Notes: generated by a model from the sequence alone, not told the origin. A DNA stretch of 46,668 nucleotides from Lachnospiraceae bacterium (GCA_017550165.1 JAFZQH010000035.1:1-46668); one strand, 5' to 3'; shown: positions 35,234-42,760, counted from the stretch's first letter. Program-made: numbers and translations.

Positions 35234-35920
35234 CTAGACCTCCTCTATATTACCGCCGTATCCCATATCTTCAACTATGGTCCCGTGGTTCATTCGGATA
35301 ACCCTTTTTTTCATGGCATTAACAATATCCTTGTTATGGGTAACAACCACAACGGTGGTACCTCTTTCATTAGCCTCCTCCAGGAGCCTCATGATCTCCC
35401 AGGAATTATTAACATCCAGGTTACCCGTGGGCTCATCGGCCAGCAGGATCTTAGGCTCATTAACCAGCGCTCTGGCAATAGCGACCCTCTGCTGCTCTCC
35501 ACCTGATAACTGATCCGGACGGGATCTGTACTTTTCGGCCAGGCCTACCATTGAAAGCATAACGGGAACCTTTCTTCTGATGACCTTGTTGGGTACGCCG
35601 ATAACCCTCTGGGCAAATGCAACATTTTCATACACATTACGGTCCGGCAAAAGCCTGAAATCCTGGAATACAACTCCCAGTTCCCTTCTAAACGCCGGAA
35701 TATGACGGCGTTTAAGCTTATTGAGATTGCGTTCCGCAACCGTGATCTCACCATAATCCGGATTAAGCTCCTTAAGCAAAAGCTTAAGCAAAGTAGACTT
35801 GCCGGAGCCTGAGGGCCCGACAACAAAGACAAATTCTCCCTTACGAACATGCAGATTAACACCCTTAAGTGCCGGTGCCCCTTTAATATAGGACATACTG
35901 ACATCCTTAACAGTAATCAT
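35234..35920 (-). CDS. ftsE: Cell division ATP-binding protein FtsE
   Basis: A 228-residue ATPase. Walker A is GPSGSGKSTLLKLL, the signature LSGGEQQR and Walker B ILLADEPTGNLD with VTHNKDIVN. The FPRGFVFVVG-type start (LHVRKGEFVFVVG) and ARNLNKLKRRHIPAFRRELGVVFQ region are typical of FtsE. The 4-bp gap to ftsX indicates translational coupling. Confidence 0.95.
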   Translation of the reverse strand: MITVKDVSMSYIKGAPALKGVNLHVRKGEFVFVVGPSGSGKSTLLKLLLKELNPDYGEITVAERNLNKLKRRHIPAFRRELGVVFQDFRLLPDRNVYENVAFAQRVIGVPNKVIRRKVPVMLSMVGLAEKYRSRPDQLSGGEQQRVAIARALVNEPKILLADEPTGNLDVNNSWEIMRLLEEANERGTTVVVVTHNKDIVNAMKKRVIRMNHGTIVEDMGYGGNIEEV

Positions 35921-35958
35921 GTGAAATAAAGCCTCCTTATACTCTCTTACCCGATATC

Positions 35959-37047
35959 CTAGTAATCTATAGTCTCCATATACTTCATGTACTTAACAAC
36001 CATAAGAGCGATCTTGAAGGTGATTGCATCTTCGAAAACTCTCAGGTCAAGCCCCGTACTCTTCTGTAACTTATCAAGCCTGTAAACAAGTGTATTTCTG
36101 TGGATATATAACTGTCTTGAAGTCTCTGACACATTCAGGCTGTTTTCAAAAAACTTGTTTATGGTGACCAATGTCTCATCATCGAATTCATCCGGGGATT
36201 TGCCCTCAAATATCTCCTTTATGAACATCTTGCATAAGGGGATGGGCAACTGGTATATAAGCCTTCCTATACCAAGAGTATTATATGCTATGATGCTTCT
36301 GTCCGCAAAGAATATCTTGCCCACATCCAAGGCCATCCTGGCCTCTTTATATGACTTTGACACTTCTTTGATCTCATCGACGATGGTTCCGTATGCCACT
36401 CCCGAGGTTCTCCCCCCTGCAGCGTTAACAGCCTTAGACAGAGCATTGGCAGTCTTATCCACCGCTTCATATCCTTCTTCATCCTCCAGAGACTTGACAA
36501 CGATTATATTCTTCTCATCAACAGCGGTAATAAAATCCCGGCCTGAAGAACCGATAACATTCTTTACCTTCTCAATATCCTGACCTTCATTCTCCCGGTT
36601 AGTCTCAATAATATATACTACTCTCTTGAGATCCGTCTCTATATGAAGTTTCTTTGATCTGTTATATATATCAACAAGCAGAAGATTATCAAGGAGCAGG
36701 TTCTTAACAAAATTATCCCGGTCAAACCTCTCCTTATATGCAACGATAAGGTTCTGTATCTGGAACGCGGCAACCTTACCGATCATGTAGACTTCCTCGC
36801 TGCCTCCCTCTGCAAGGAGAATGTACTCCAGCTGGTGCTCATCAAATATCTTGAAGAACTGGCAATTACCCACAGTCTGGCTCTCTGCCGGAGAATCAAT
36901 AAAGGGAAGGATGGACGATGTGTATTTGCCGTTCTCGGCAAATGTGGCAGCAAGAACAGCTCCGTCGGTGTCTGCCACGCACAGATCGATCCTGGTGATT
37001 GCTTTCAGCCCTTCTATAGTACTCTGGAGTATCTGATTGGATATCAT
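35959..37047 (-). CDS. CdaR/PucR-type transcriptional regulator
   Basis: A 362-residue regulator with the CdaR layout: an N-terminal sugar-diacid-recognition-type domain (about 1-110, with LKAITRIDLCVADTDG), a degenerate GGDEF-like middle domain (about 150-265) and a C-terminal helix-turn-helix (about 300-355, NVSETSRQLYIHRNTLVYRLDKL). It probably binds DNA in response to a small ligand, which is unknown here. It lies 38 bp upstream of ftsE on the same strand, an unusual place for a sugar-type regulator. No sugar-acid genes are near. Confidence 0.88.
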   Translation of the reverse strand: MISNQILQSTIEGLKAITRIDLCVADTDGAVLAATFAENGKYTSSILPFIDSPAESQTVGNCQFFKIFDEHQLEYILLAEGGSEEVYMIGKVAAFQIQNLIVAYKERFDRDNFVKNLLLDNLLLVDIYNRSKKLHIETDLKRVVYIIETNRENEGQDIEKVKNVIGSSGRDFITAVDEKNIIVVKSLEDEEGYEAVDKTANALSKAVNAAGGRTSGVAYGTIVDEIKEVSKSYKEARMALDVGKIFFADRSIIAYNTLGIGRLIYQLPIPLCKMFIKEIFEGKSPDEFDDETLVTINKFFENSLNVSETSRQLYIHRNTLVYRLDKLQKSTGLDLRVFEDAITFKIALMVVKYMKYMETIDY

Positions 37048-37257
37048 TAAACAGTCACTTCCTTATCTGAATCTGAATTCTCTCCCAAAATTAAAACAGG
37101 ATGTTAAAGTTGTACAAAGCAACAGTCCCTTTTATTGCACTTTGCTAAACCCTATTGTTTATTTTAATACATTTAACCAATCAATGAAAGACTTTTTTAG
37201 ATATTTTTTCTTGTTTAAAACAGCGAAAACGGCAGGTCACCCTGCCGAAAGTCTGCG
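37048..37257 (-). other. Gap upstream of the cdaR-like/ftsEX operon
   Basis: It holds the terminator of the gene at 37258 (CGGCAGG/CCTGCCG, 37230-37247, followed by TTTTCG on the minus strand). The rest is AT-rich, with TTGTACAA and weak promoter-like hexamers, but no single convincing promoter. Confidence 0.45.
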
Positions 37258-37929
37258 TCAATTATACTTATTGGCACGCCTGTATATAAACTTCTTAAAG
37301 AGCGCCTTTCTGATCCCTCCCAACACTCCGGAAGAGCGGCCGAGACGCCGGTAATGATTGCCTATCCCCCAGAAAACTTCTATGGAAAGCTGTCCCTTGT
37401 ATCCGTTCATAAGATCCTTGTTATAGACTATATCAAGCAGGGAAATGACCACACCCACATTTCTGGAATTAACTTCATTAACAACCTTCTCCCAGTTGAA
37501 GTCCTCTGCCTCGGTATTGACCACCAGTGGTTCAGACAGGGTAACGGCACCGTTGATATCAAGCAGATACTCCCTGAACCATCCCGCGCTTTCTTCGGAC
37601 TCTGCGAGAATACAAACGGTCTTACCGCTCTCCCTGATACGTTTCAGAAATAGCCTGACAAATGTCGCGTCCTCTACATCCCTTTTTCTGGTCTTAGAGT
37701 CGGCATTGATAAGGGGAAGAATCTCTGAATCGGAAATAACCGAAAGATCGACATTTTCAAGATAATTCCCTATATCAGGGTCTCTCTCCGCTTCGTTCAG
37801 GGTGTCCAGAAAAACCATCTGAACATCATTGACAACCCTGTTATTCAGGTAAGTCTCCGCATGAGCCACTGAACTCCTGCAAGTATAGTTATCTATGTTT
37901 AATCCGAGAATTAAAGCTTTCTTGGCCAT
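37258..37929 (-). CDS. Divergent WecG/TagA/CpsF-like protein
   Basis: A 223-residue protein. By eye it follows the WecG/TagA/CpsF glycosyltransferase layout from end to end: LENVDLSVISDSEILPL aligns with the nucleotide-sugar region holding the catalytic Asp, FLKRIRESGKTVCILAES with the second Rossmann strand, and VGVVISLLDIVYNKDLMN with the VALGxPKQE segment, where the usual Gln is missing. The C-terminus (GNHYRRLGRSSGV, then LFKKFIYRR) resembles the basic membrane-binding tail. So it may be an inactive or altered paralogue. It has no signal peptide, stands alone behind its own promoter and ends in a terminator. The family call is by pattern only. Confidence 0.55.
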   Translation of the reverse strand: MAKKALILGLNIDNYTCRSSVAHAETYLNNRVVNDVQMVFLDTLNEAERDPDIGNYLENVDLSVISDSEILPLINADSKTRKRDVEDATFVRLFLKRIRESGKTVCILAESEESAGWFREYLLDINGAVTLSEPLVVNTEAEDFNWEKVVNEVNSRNVGVVISLLDIVYNKDLMNGYKGQLSIEVFWGIGNHYRRLGRSSGVLGGIRKALFKKFIYRRANKYN

Positions 37930-37966
37930 AATTTATCCTTCGCTTGTCATTATTTGCTCTCGTGGT

Positions 37967-37995
37967 AGTATACCAAAAGTGGTTTTTTATTTCAA
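37967..37995 (-). promoter_or_regulatory. Promoter of the WecG/TagA-like gene
   Basis: TTGAAA (37990-37995), exactly 17 bp, TATACT (37967-37972) on the minus strand, with a start near 37960 and a 30-nt leader containing GAAGGAT. Confidence 0.78.
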
Positions 37996-38585
37996 CCTGA
38001 GACGCTCTTAAGACAAAACCCTGGTAATACAGGGATTAATACCAATAATTCAAACAAATCTAAACGCATTGTAATAATTGTTTCATAATAATTAAGATTT
38101 GCCGGATATATATCAGATAATAAAAAAGTCAATATCTCATTTTGGCATTTTCGATATATGATAAATATTTGTCAGAGATAAACAAAACAAGTGTTCTTGA
38201 AAAAATAAAAAAAAGGGTTAATTTCTGTGGATAATGTGAATAACTTCGTGTATAACTCCTTTTTTTCGTACTTTATTCCCCCGAAAATGTGGATAACATT
38301 TTTGTAAAGAACTGTAAGGTAAAAAATCGATGGATTTTTGTTGTATCATGAGCACAGTTAACACTTGATTAATGAATTTTGTGTTTTTACTTTACAATCC
38401 ATCGGGAATCCCCATTTTTCGGTCGATACGAAAGTGCCGTCATATAGCTCGGGGAATATTTGTGCACCTTGTCAGGCGATTAAGATAAACTAATACGTTA
38501 GTACTTGTTGTATGCGCACAATTTGACACTTCTTTTGGCTTTTTGGTTATTGATATAATAAACTAATAATTGTTCGACAAATGAA
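37996..38585. other. Gene-free AT-rich region with DnaA-box cluster
   Basis: About 590 bp without a credible open frame. It holds a weak minus-strand hairpin at 38019-38034 (CCCTG/CAGGG then TTTTG), a very AT-rich part (38040-38220), the DnaA boxes (38226-38296), an inverted repeat CGATGGATT/AATCCATCG (about 38327-38335 with 38396-38404), an ACTAA-TACG-TTAGT palindrome near 38490 and TTGTGC/GCACAA arms around it. A structured non-coding RNA is possible but I recognise none. Confidence 0.5.
38226..38296 (-). promoter_or_regulatory. Cluster of DnaA boxes
   Basis: Two perfect boxes abut: TGTGGATAA (38226-38234) and TGTGAATAA (38235-38243). CGTGTATAA (38247-38255) has one mismatch, and another perfect TGTGGATAA is at 38288-38296. 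All read TTATNCACA on the minus strand. They lie beside a highly AT-rich stretch. No dnaA or dnaN is nearby and the gene direction does not switch here, so a DnaA-titration or regulatory cluster is more likely than the chromosomal origin. Confidence 0.68.
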
Positions 38586-38586
38586 A

Positions 38587-38613
38587 GAGCAGGGAAAATG
38601 CATTTCCCTGCTC
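38587..38613 (-). terminator. Terminator after the NlpC/P60 gene
   Basis: GAGCAGGGAAA pairs with TTTCCCTGCTC (38603-38613 with 38587-38598), followed by TTTCATTTG on the minus strand, about 28 bp after the stop codon. Confidence 0.83.
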
Positions 38614-38641
38614 ACTTATATCTTTCTTATCATACCACGGA

Positions 38642-39913
38642 TCATCCGAGGATCCTTCTGACTGCTATGGGACTTCCTATACCTGAAACTATAATTCCCG
38701 TACTGGGATCACTCGCATGAACCATCTGCCCATTACCGATGTAGATTCCCACATGTCCGCTGTAGCACATTATATCTCCGGGCTGAGCTTCTCCTACAGA
38801 CACCCCGTACCCGCAACCTCTCTGTGCGCCGGACTGATGCGGAAGCCCTACTCCGAATGCTGAGTATACACTCATTACAAATCCTGAACAGTCCGTTCCG
38901 CTGGTAAGACTGGAGCCACCATATACATACGGATTGCCGACAAACTGGAGTGCATAACTTGCAACTGCCGAACCGGAACCGCCGCCTGATGATGCAGCAG
39001 ATGATGAATTCTTTTCGGATGACTGCTTGTTGGACGACTGCTTATTGTTATTAGCGGCTGCCTGTGCTGCCGACTTGGCCTGGGCGGCCTTGGCATCTGC
39101 AGCTGCTTTCTTTTTTGCGTTCTCTTCTGCTTTAAGTCTGGCTGCCTCTTCTTCCTTGGACTCAGCCTGAACATACTTGGAGCTTATATCAACAAACTCG
39201 GTAGATACATATCCAACCTTTTCGCCTACTACAACTCCTACCCATCCTTCAATGGATTCATCCTTAACAATAAGGGTGTCCCCTTCGGGAATAAGGTCCA
39301 TGATAGGAGCATCCGTGGAGGCTTCCTTCCTGACTCTTAAAGTCTCTGTCGTAACCTCTGCAATCCTTGTACGAACCTTCTCGGCTAACTCCGGATCATC
39401 TCTTACAACGAATTCCGCCTTGACATATCCTTCAACGTTACCTGATTTGATCTTGTACCAATCGCCTTCTTCTTCCAAAACCGTAGCTGCAGAATTGTTA
39501 TACAGCTTACCGAGAACTTCACCGTCTTCACTTGGGAGACTTCTGATGTTGACATAATCATTAACCTGAGCAATGGCGATATCGGCAAATTCCGAATCCT
39601 CTTTCGCTTTCTTGGATGTCAGGACCACTTCCCGAACATCTGCAGAAACACCTGCCATAACCGTGTTACTCTCAACCTTATCATCATTCTCTTTAGCCTT
39701 GACAGTATCTTTATCCTCGTCAGCCTTTGCAGTATCAAGATCTGCAACTGCTGTCATATTACCAAATCCTAATGATAAACCTGCTGCGGGGAAATTCTGT
39801 GTGATCTCTGCTACACTCAGTTTCCCGTCTGCTGCTATAACGCTCGTCCCTGAGAAAACAATAAGACTGGCTGCTGCGAAGCATGCAACGCGTTTTGCCA
39901 CCTTCTTGTTCAT
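38642..39913 (-). CDS. Secreted SH3-domain NlpC/P60 peptidoglycan hydrolase
   Basis: A 423-residue exported cell-wall endopeptidase. A signal peptide covers residues 1-28. Two bacterial SH3 domains follow (about 108-170 with YVNIRSLPSEDGEVLGKLY, and 185-245 with LRVRKEASTDAPIMDLIPEGD), then an Ala/Lys-rich coiled linker (250-295) and a Ser/Gly spacer. The C-terminal NlpC/P60 domain (320-423) holds catalytic Cys 342 (TDCSGFV), His 387 (SGHVGIY) and His 399 (MVHASD). It probably cuts gamma-D-glutamyl-diamino acid links. It stands alone with its own strong promoter and a WalR-like site. Confidence 0.93.
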   Translation of the reverse strand: MNKKVAKRVACFAAASLIVFSGTSVIAADGKLSVAEITQNFPAAGLSLGFGNMTAVADLDTAKADEDKDTVKAKENDDKVESNTVMAGVSADVREVVLTSKKAKEDSEFADIAIAQVNDYVNIRSLPSEDGEVLGKLYNNSAATVLEEEGDWYKIKSGNVEGYVKAEFVVRDDPELAEKVRTRIAEVTTETLRVRKEASTDAPIMDLIPEGDTLIVKDESIEGWVGVVVGEKVGYVSTEFVDISSKYVQAESKEEEAARLKAEENAKKKAAADAKAAQAKSAAQAAANNNKQSSNKQSSEKNSSSAASSGGGSGSAVASYALQFVGNPYVYGGSSLTSGTDCSGFVMSVYSAFGVGLPHQSGAQRGCGYGVSVGEAQPGDIMCYSGHVGIYIGNGQMVHASDPSTGIIVSGIGSPIAVRRILG

Positions 39914-39951
39914 AACCTGCCTCCTTAATATATTATAAAGATAATCATATT

Positions 39952-39968
39952 TGTTACGAATCTGTTAA
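39952..39968 (+). promoter_or_regulatory. Candidate WalR (YycF) binding site in the NlpC/P60 leader
   Basis: TGTTAC (39952-39957), exactly 5 nt, TGTTAA (39963-39968). This is a full match to the WalR consensus TGTWAH-N5-TGTWAH. It lies on the plus strand, just downstream of the predicted start of the minus-strand gene (about +10 to +26), which would fit repression. WalRK controls NlpC/P60-type hydrolases such as LytE and CwlO in Bacillus subtilis. Confidence 0.55.
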
Positions 39969-39984
39969 CATTTATTACGGTGAC

Positions 39985-40013
39985 ATTGTAACAAAATTAA
40001 CGAAGCCTGTCAA
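39985..40013 (-). promoter_or_regulatory. Promoter of the NlpC/P60 gene
   Basis: A perfect TTGACA (40008-40013), exactly 17 bp, TACAAT (39985-39990) on the minus strand, with a 5'-UTR of about 65 nt ending in AAGGAGG. Confidence 0.85.
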
Positions 40014-40046
40014 GGCGATAGCGTTTTCTTAAAAAAATCTTCATTA

Positions 40047-40952
40047 TTACAGCAGTTTTTCTGCAGATGTTACAGCATTGGCACCATCGGAAACGGCTGT
40101 AACAATTTGACGTAATTGTTTTGTACGGACATCTCCCGCCGCAAATATCCCGGGTACACTGGTGGCACATGTCTCATCTGCAATGATATATCCCGCTTCA
40201 TCCGTATCAACAACAGAAGAGAATACCTCTGAACCGGGTGTGATGCCCACCGCAATAAATACCCCGTCAGTCTTAAGGGGATACTCCCTGTTCTCCTTAT
40301 TGTTATATACCGTCAGCTCCTCAACTTTACCGCTGCCTTTGATCTCCCGGACCTGAGTGTTCCATAGGACCTCTACATTGGGGAGGGCACGGAGTCTTTC
40401 CGCAAGGATCCTGGCTCCCCTGAACTCATCCCTTCTGTGGATCACGTATACTTTGGCAGATGTACGAGCCAGATATATAGCATCTTCCAGAGCTACATCA
40501 CCTCCGCCGACTACCGTAACGACCTTATCCTTAAAAAAGGCACCGTCACAGGTGGCACAATATGACACACCCATACCGGCGAGTTCTTCCTCCCCCGGAA
40601 CTCCCAGTTTTCTATGTGTCGCCCCTGTGGCGATAATGACCGTGCGGGTTTCATAACTCCCTGAATCGGTCACTACCTTCTTAACGTCTCCTTCAGCCCG
40701 GAGAGAGATAACATCTTCCGTTATAAATTCGGCGCCCATGGCGTCAGCATGTTCCCTCATCCTCTCGGCAAGATCCAACCCGGATATTCCCTTGCTTCCG
40801 GGATAGTTATCTATCTCGTAGGTGTCATTGACCTGACCTCCGCTTATATATTCCCTCTCAATGACCAGTGTCTTAAGCATGGCACGCTGAGCGTAAATGG
40901 CCGCGGATAACCCTGCGGGTCCCGAACCTATGATTATAACATCGTACGTCAT
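40047..40952 (-). CDS. trxB: Thioredoxin reductase
   Basis: A 301-residue FAD- and NADPH-dependent flavoprotein that reduces thioredoxin. The FAD-binding GSGPAGLSAAIYAQRA is at the N-terminus, the redox pair is Cys 132/Cys 135 in CATCDGAFF, and the NADPH site is VVGGGDVALEDA. The late GIFAAGDVRTKQLRQI motif contacts FAD. Its start overlaps the cvfB stop by 4 bp (ATGA), so the two are coupled. Confidence 0.95.
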   Translation of the reverse strand: MTYDVIIIGSGPAGLSAAIYAQRAMLKTLVIEREYISGGQVNDTYEIDNYPGSKGISGLDLAERMREHADAMGAEFITEDVISLRAEGDVKKVVTDSGSYETRTVIIATGATHRKLGVPGEEELAGMGVSYCATCDGAFFKDKVVTVVGGGDVALEDAIYLARTSAKVYVIHRRDEFRGARILAERLRALPNVEVLWNTQVREIKGSGKVEELTVYNNKENREYPLKTDGVFIAVGITPGSEVFSSVVDTDEAGYIIADETCATSVPGIFAAGDVRTKQLRQIVTAVSDGANAVTSAEKLL

Positions 40953-41800
40953 CTGTAATCCTCCTTTACAATGATTCCCTGCCGGTCAAACCGGATCTTT
41001 TCCTCTTTGAGAAGATGGCCCACTGCCCTTTTGAATGCATTCTTGCTCATCCGAGTGATCTTCCTGATATCCTCCGGCGAAGAACTGTCATTCAGTTCAA
41101 GACGTCCTCCGTTGCTTTTTAATAAGGAAAGAAGTGCTTCAGCATCATCGTCCATCTGCTTGTATGCTTTCTTCTTCAGAGAAAGATCCATCTTGCCGTC
41201 TTTTAAAACATTAGACACCCTGGCTGTTACCCTCTGGCCGTATTCCAGGCTGTCATCGTACTCCCTGGGAGGGATACGTCCCTGATAAATGCCGTCAACC
41301 GCCACGTACACCCCGAATCGCTCCGAAATGTCATACACAAATCCCGTAACCACATCATCTCTCTTGTATGGAGAAGTCTTGATAAGATGATCATAAACCT
41401 TCATGGTGGTACACAGCCTACTGCTCTTATCCACGTACAAGGCCACCAGGACTTCATCGCCCTTCTTCACCCTGTGTGTCTGCTCTTTAAAAGGAAGTAA
41501 AATATCTCGCTCCAGTCCGCAATCCACAAACGCTCCGAATTTGCCGGTGTCTGCAATTTTAAGGATCTCCGGCCGCGCGGTAGTGATAAACGGTTCGTTA
41601 ACGGTGGATATTATCCTATCCTTCGAATCCTTATACACGAAGACTTCCAGCGCATCCCCGATCTTCAGGTCTTCCGGGACCTGCTTGATGGGAAGGAGAA
41701 CCTTCTCCTTTTCGGGGGCCCATCCTTCCTCTGCCAGATAAACACCGAACTCCTCTCTGCTTATACAATAAAGAATCTGCTTCTCTCCCAGTCTGAGCAT
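40949..41800 (-). CDS. cvfB: CvfB-family S1-like RNA-binding protein
   Basis: A 283-residue protein with three tandem S1-like OB domains followed by a winged-helix domain, the CvfB layout. Seen are FGVYLAEEGWAPEKEKVLLP (first domain), FGAFVDCGLERDILLP near 88 (second), FGVYVAVDGIYQGRIPP near 165 (third) and the C-terminal NAFKRAVGHLLKEEKIRF winged helix. In Staphylococcus aureus CvfB affects virulence gene expression; the basic function is RNA binding. It lies 15 bp after the thioesterase gene and overlaps trxB. Confidence 0.88.
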   Translation of the reverse strand: MLRLGEKQILYCISREEFGVYLAEEGWAPEKEKVLLPIKQVPEDLKIGDALEVFVYKDSKDRIISTVNEPFITTARPEILKIADTGKFGAFVDCGLERDILLPFKEQTHRVKKGDEVLVALYVDKSSRLCTTMKVYDHLIKTSPYKRDDVVTGFVYDISERFGVYVAVDGIYQGRIPPREYDDSLEYGQRVTARVSNVLKDGKMDLSLKKKAYKQMDDDAEALLSLLKSNGGRLELNDSSSPEDIRKITRMSKNAFKRAVGHLLKEEKIRFDRQGIIVKEDYR

Positions 41801-41815
41801 ATGTCCTCCTTGAAT

Positions 41816-42523
41816 TTATCTTAAGCCATACTCTATAACGGAATACTCGTTACCTTCCTGATCATCAAAACGAACATAAAAGAGATCATCCTTTTGGCAT
41901 ACCATGACACAAACCTCATCGCCCAACTTAATGGAATTCTTATACTCCACTCTCAGGGTCGATACCTCCCTGTCCTCCGGGAGGTAATTGGAACTGATCT
42001 TCACATATTGACCGTTATTAAGATGGATATTGGAGTCCAGCCGGTCTCTCATGACAGTAAATGTATCACATTTTTTAAAATCACCCTCAACCCGGATCTT
42101 ACGGGATCTTTCCTCCATGTCCAGCCGGGGCTCGATATCGTAGGCATCAATCTCCTCCTGAGACATGACCGCAGGAAAACTCTTGGCCATATCATAAAGA
42201 GCCCATATGGAATCAGCTCTGGCACAAACCTCATTATCCTTATCTCTCAGGACATAATTCCTGTTCCCGATGAACTTGCGAAATGAATAGGGCCATGTAT
42301 CAACGGAGATCTTCTCTCCCAGCTTGGGAAGCCTGAAGATTTCCACCTGCCAGGAATTAATGATCCAGGCCCTGTTGCCGGCCGCAAGGCTGTCCGGGCC
42401 CAATCCCACATCCTGAGAGTGCAATGTAGAGCAGTCCTGAAAATAGTCTATCAGACCGCCAACAGATAACTTGCCATTAGCGCCCGTCTCGCTGAATCTG
42501 ACCCTTCCTTCCATTGTGTACAT
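41816..42523 (-). CDS. Acyl-ACP thioesterase
   Basis: A 235-residue enzyme of the bacterial acyl-ACP thioesterase family with two hot-dog folds. It frees fatty acids from acyl carrier protein. The first half has GLIDYFQDCSTLHSQDVG (helical part of the hot dog) and SWQVEIFRLPKLGEKISVDT; the second has DSNIHLNNGQYVKI, with Asn and His of the catalytic network. The frame runs upstream to 42571, but AGGAGG is 8 nt before ATG 42523. It heads a probable operon with cvfB and trxB. A palindrome lies just upstream of the start. Confidence 0.87.
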   Translation of the reverse strand: MYTMEGRVRFSETGANGKLSVGGLIDYFQDCSTLHSQDVGLGPDSLAAGNRAWIINSWQVEIFRLPKLGEKISVDTWPYSFRKFIGNRNYVLRDKDNEVCARADSIWALYDMAKSFPAVMSQEEIDAYDIEPRLDMEERSRKIRVEGDFKKCDTFTVMRDRLDSNIHLNNGQYVKISSNYLPEDREVSTLRVEYKNSIKLGDEVCVMVCQKDDLFYVRFDDQEGNEYSVIEYGLR

Positions 42524-42555
42524 GTAATGATCCTCCTGAAAATAAATCGCCATAT

Positions 42556-42576
42556 GAATCTGTGTGAACACAGATT
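42556..42576 (-). promoter_or_regulatory. Perfect palindrome upstream of the acyl-ACP thioesterase gene
   Basis: A 9-bp inverted repeat (GAATCTGTG/CACAGATTC) with a 4-nt centre, 33 bp before the start codon. There is no T-run after it, so it is more likely an operator or mRNA hairpin than a terminator. No clear promoter separates it from the tRNA terminator. Confidence 0.5.
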
Positions 42577-42598
42577 CGTGCGGCGGTCTTGTGCTACA

Positions 42599-42630
42599 AA
42601 AGGCTGATGCACACTTTGTGCATCAGCCTG
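42599..42630 (-). terminator. Terminator after tRNA-Gln
   Basis: AGGCTGATGCACA pairs perfectly with TGTGCATCAGCCT (42617-42629 with 42601-42613), a 3-nt loop, then TTTTG on the minus strand. It starts 7 bp after the tRNA 3' end. Confidence 0.88.
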
Positions 42631-42636
42631 CAAAGA

Positions 42637-42708
42637 CTGGCCCACAAGGATTCGAACCTTGAAATGACGGAGTCAGAGTCCGTTGCCTTACCATTTGGCG
42701 ATGGGCCA
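42637..42708 (-). tRNA. tRNA-Gln (anticodon CUG)
   Basis: A complete 72-nt cloverleaf: acceptor stem TGGCCCA/TGGGCCA, D-arm GCC...GGC, anticodon stem ACGGA/TCCGT with loop CTCTGAC (anticodon CTG, reading CAG), T-arm CAAGG-TTCGAAT-CCTTG, and discriminator G. The CCA end is not encoded. It has its own promoter and terminator. Confidence 0.95.
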
Positions 42709-42726
42709 TTATCGATAACAAAGGTT

Positions 42727-42755
42727 ATTATATATGAATGAACTGTATATTGCAA
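42727..42755 (-). promoter_or_regulatory. Promoter of tRNA-Gln
   Basis: TTGCAA (42750-42755), exactly 17 bp, and a perfect TATAAT (42727-42732) on the minus strand, a few bases before the tRNA. It overlaps the 3' end region of the YigZ-type gene. Confidence 0.82.
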
Positions 42756-42760
42756 GTGTT

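Noticed and set aside
38040-38296. Chromosomal origin of replication at the DnaA boxes
   Set aside because: No dnaA, dnaN, rpmH or gyrase genes nearby and no change of gene direction; kept only as a DnaA-box cluster.
38520-38620. Plus-strand small RNA gene ending at the 38587-38613 hairpin
   Set aside because: No well-spaced plus-strand promoter, and the hairpin is followed by T only on the minus strand, where it ends the NlpC/P60 gene.
39914-40046. Cyclic di-AMP (ydaO-type) riboswitch before the NlpC/P60 gene
   Set aside because: The leader is only about 65 nt, too short, and lacks the conserved cores; a WalR-like site is present instead.
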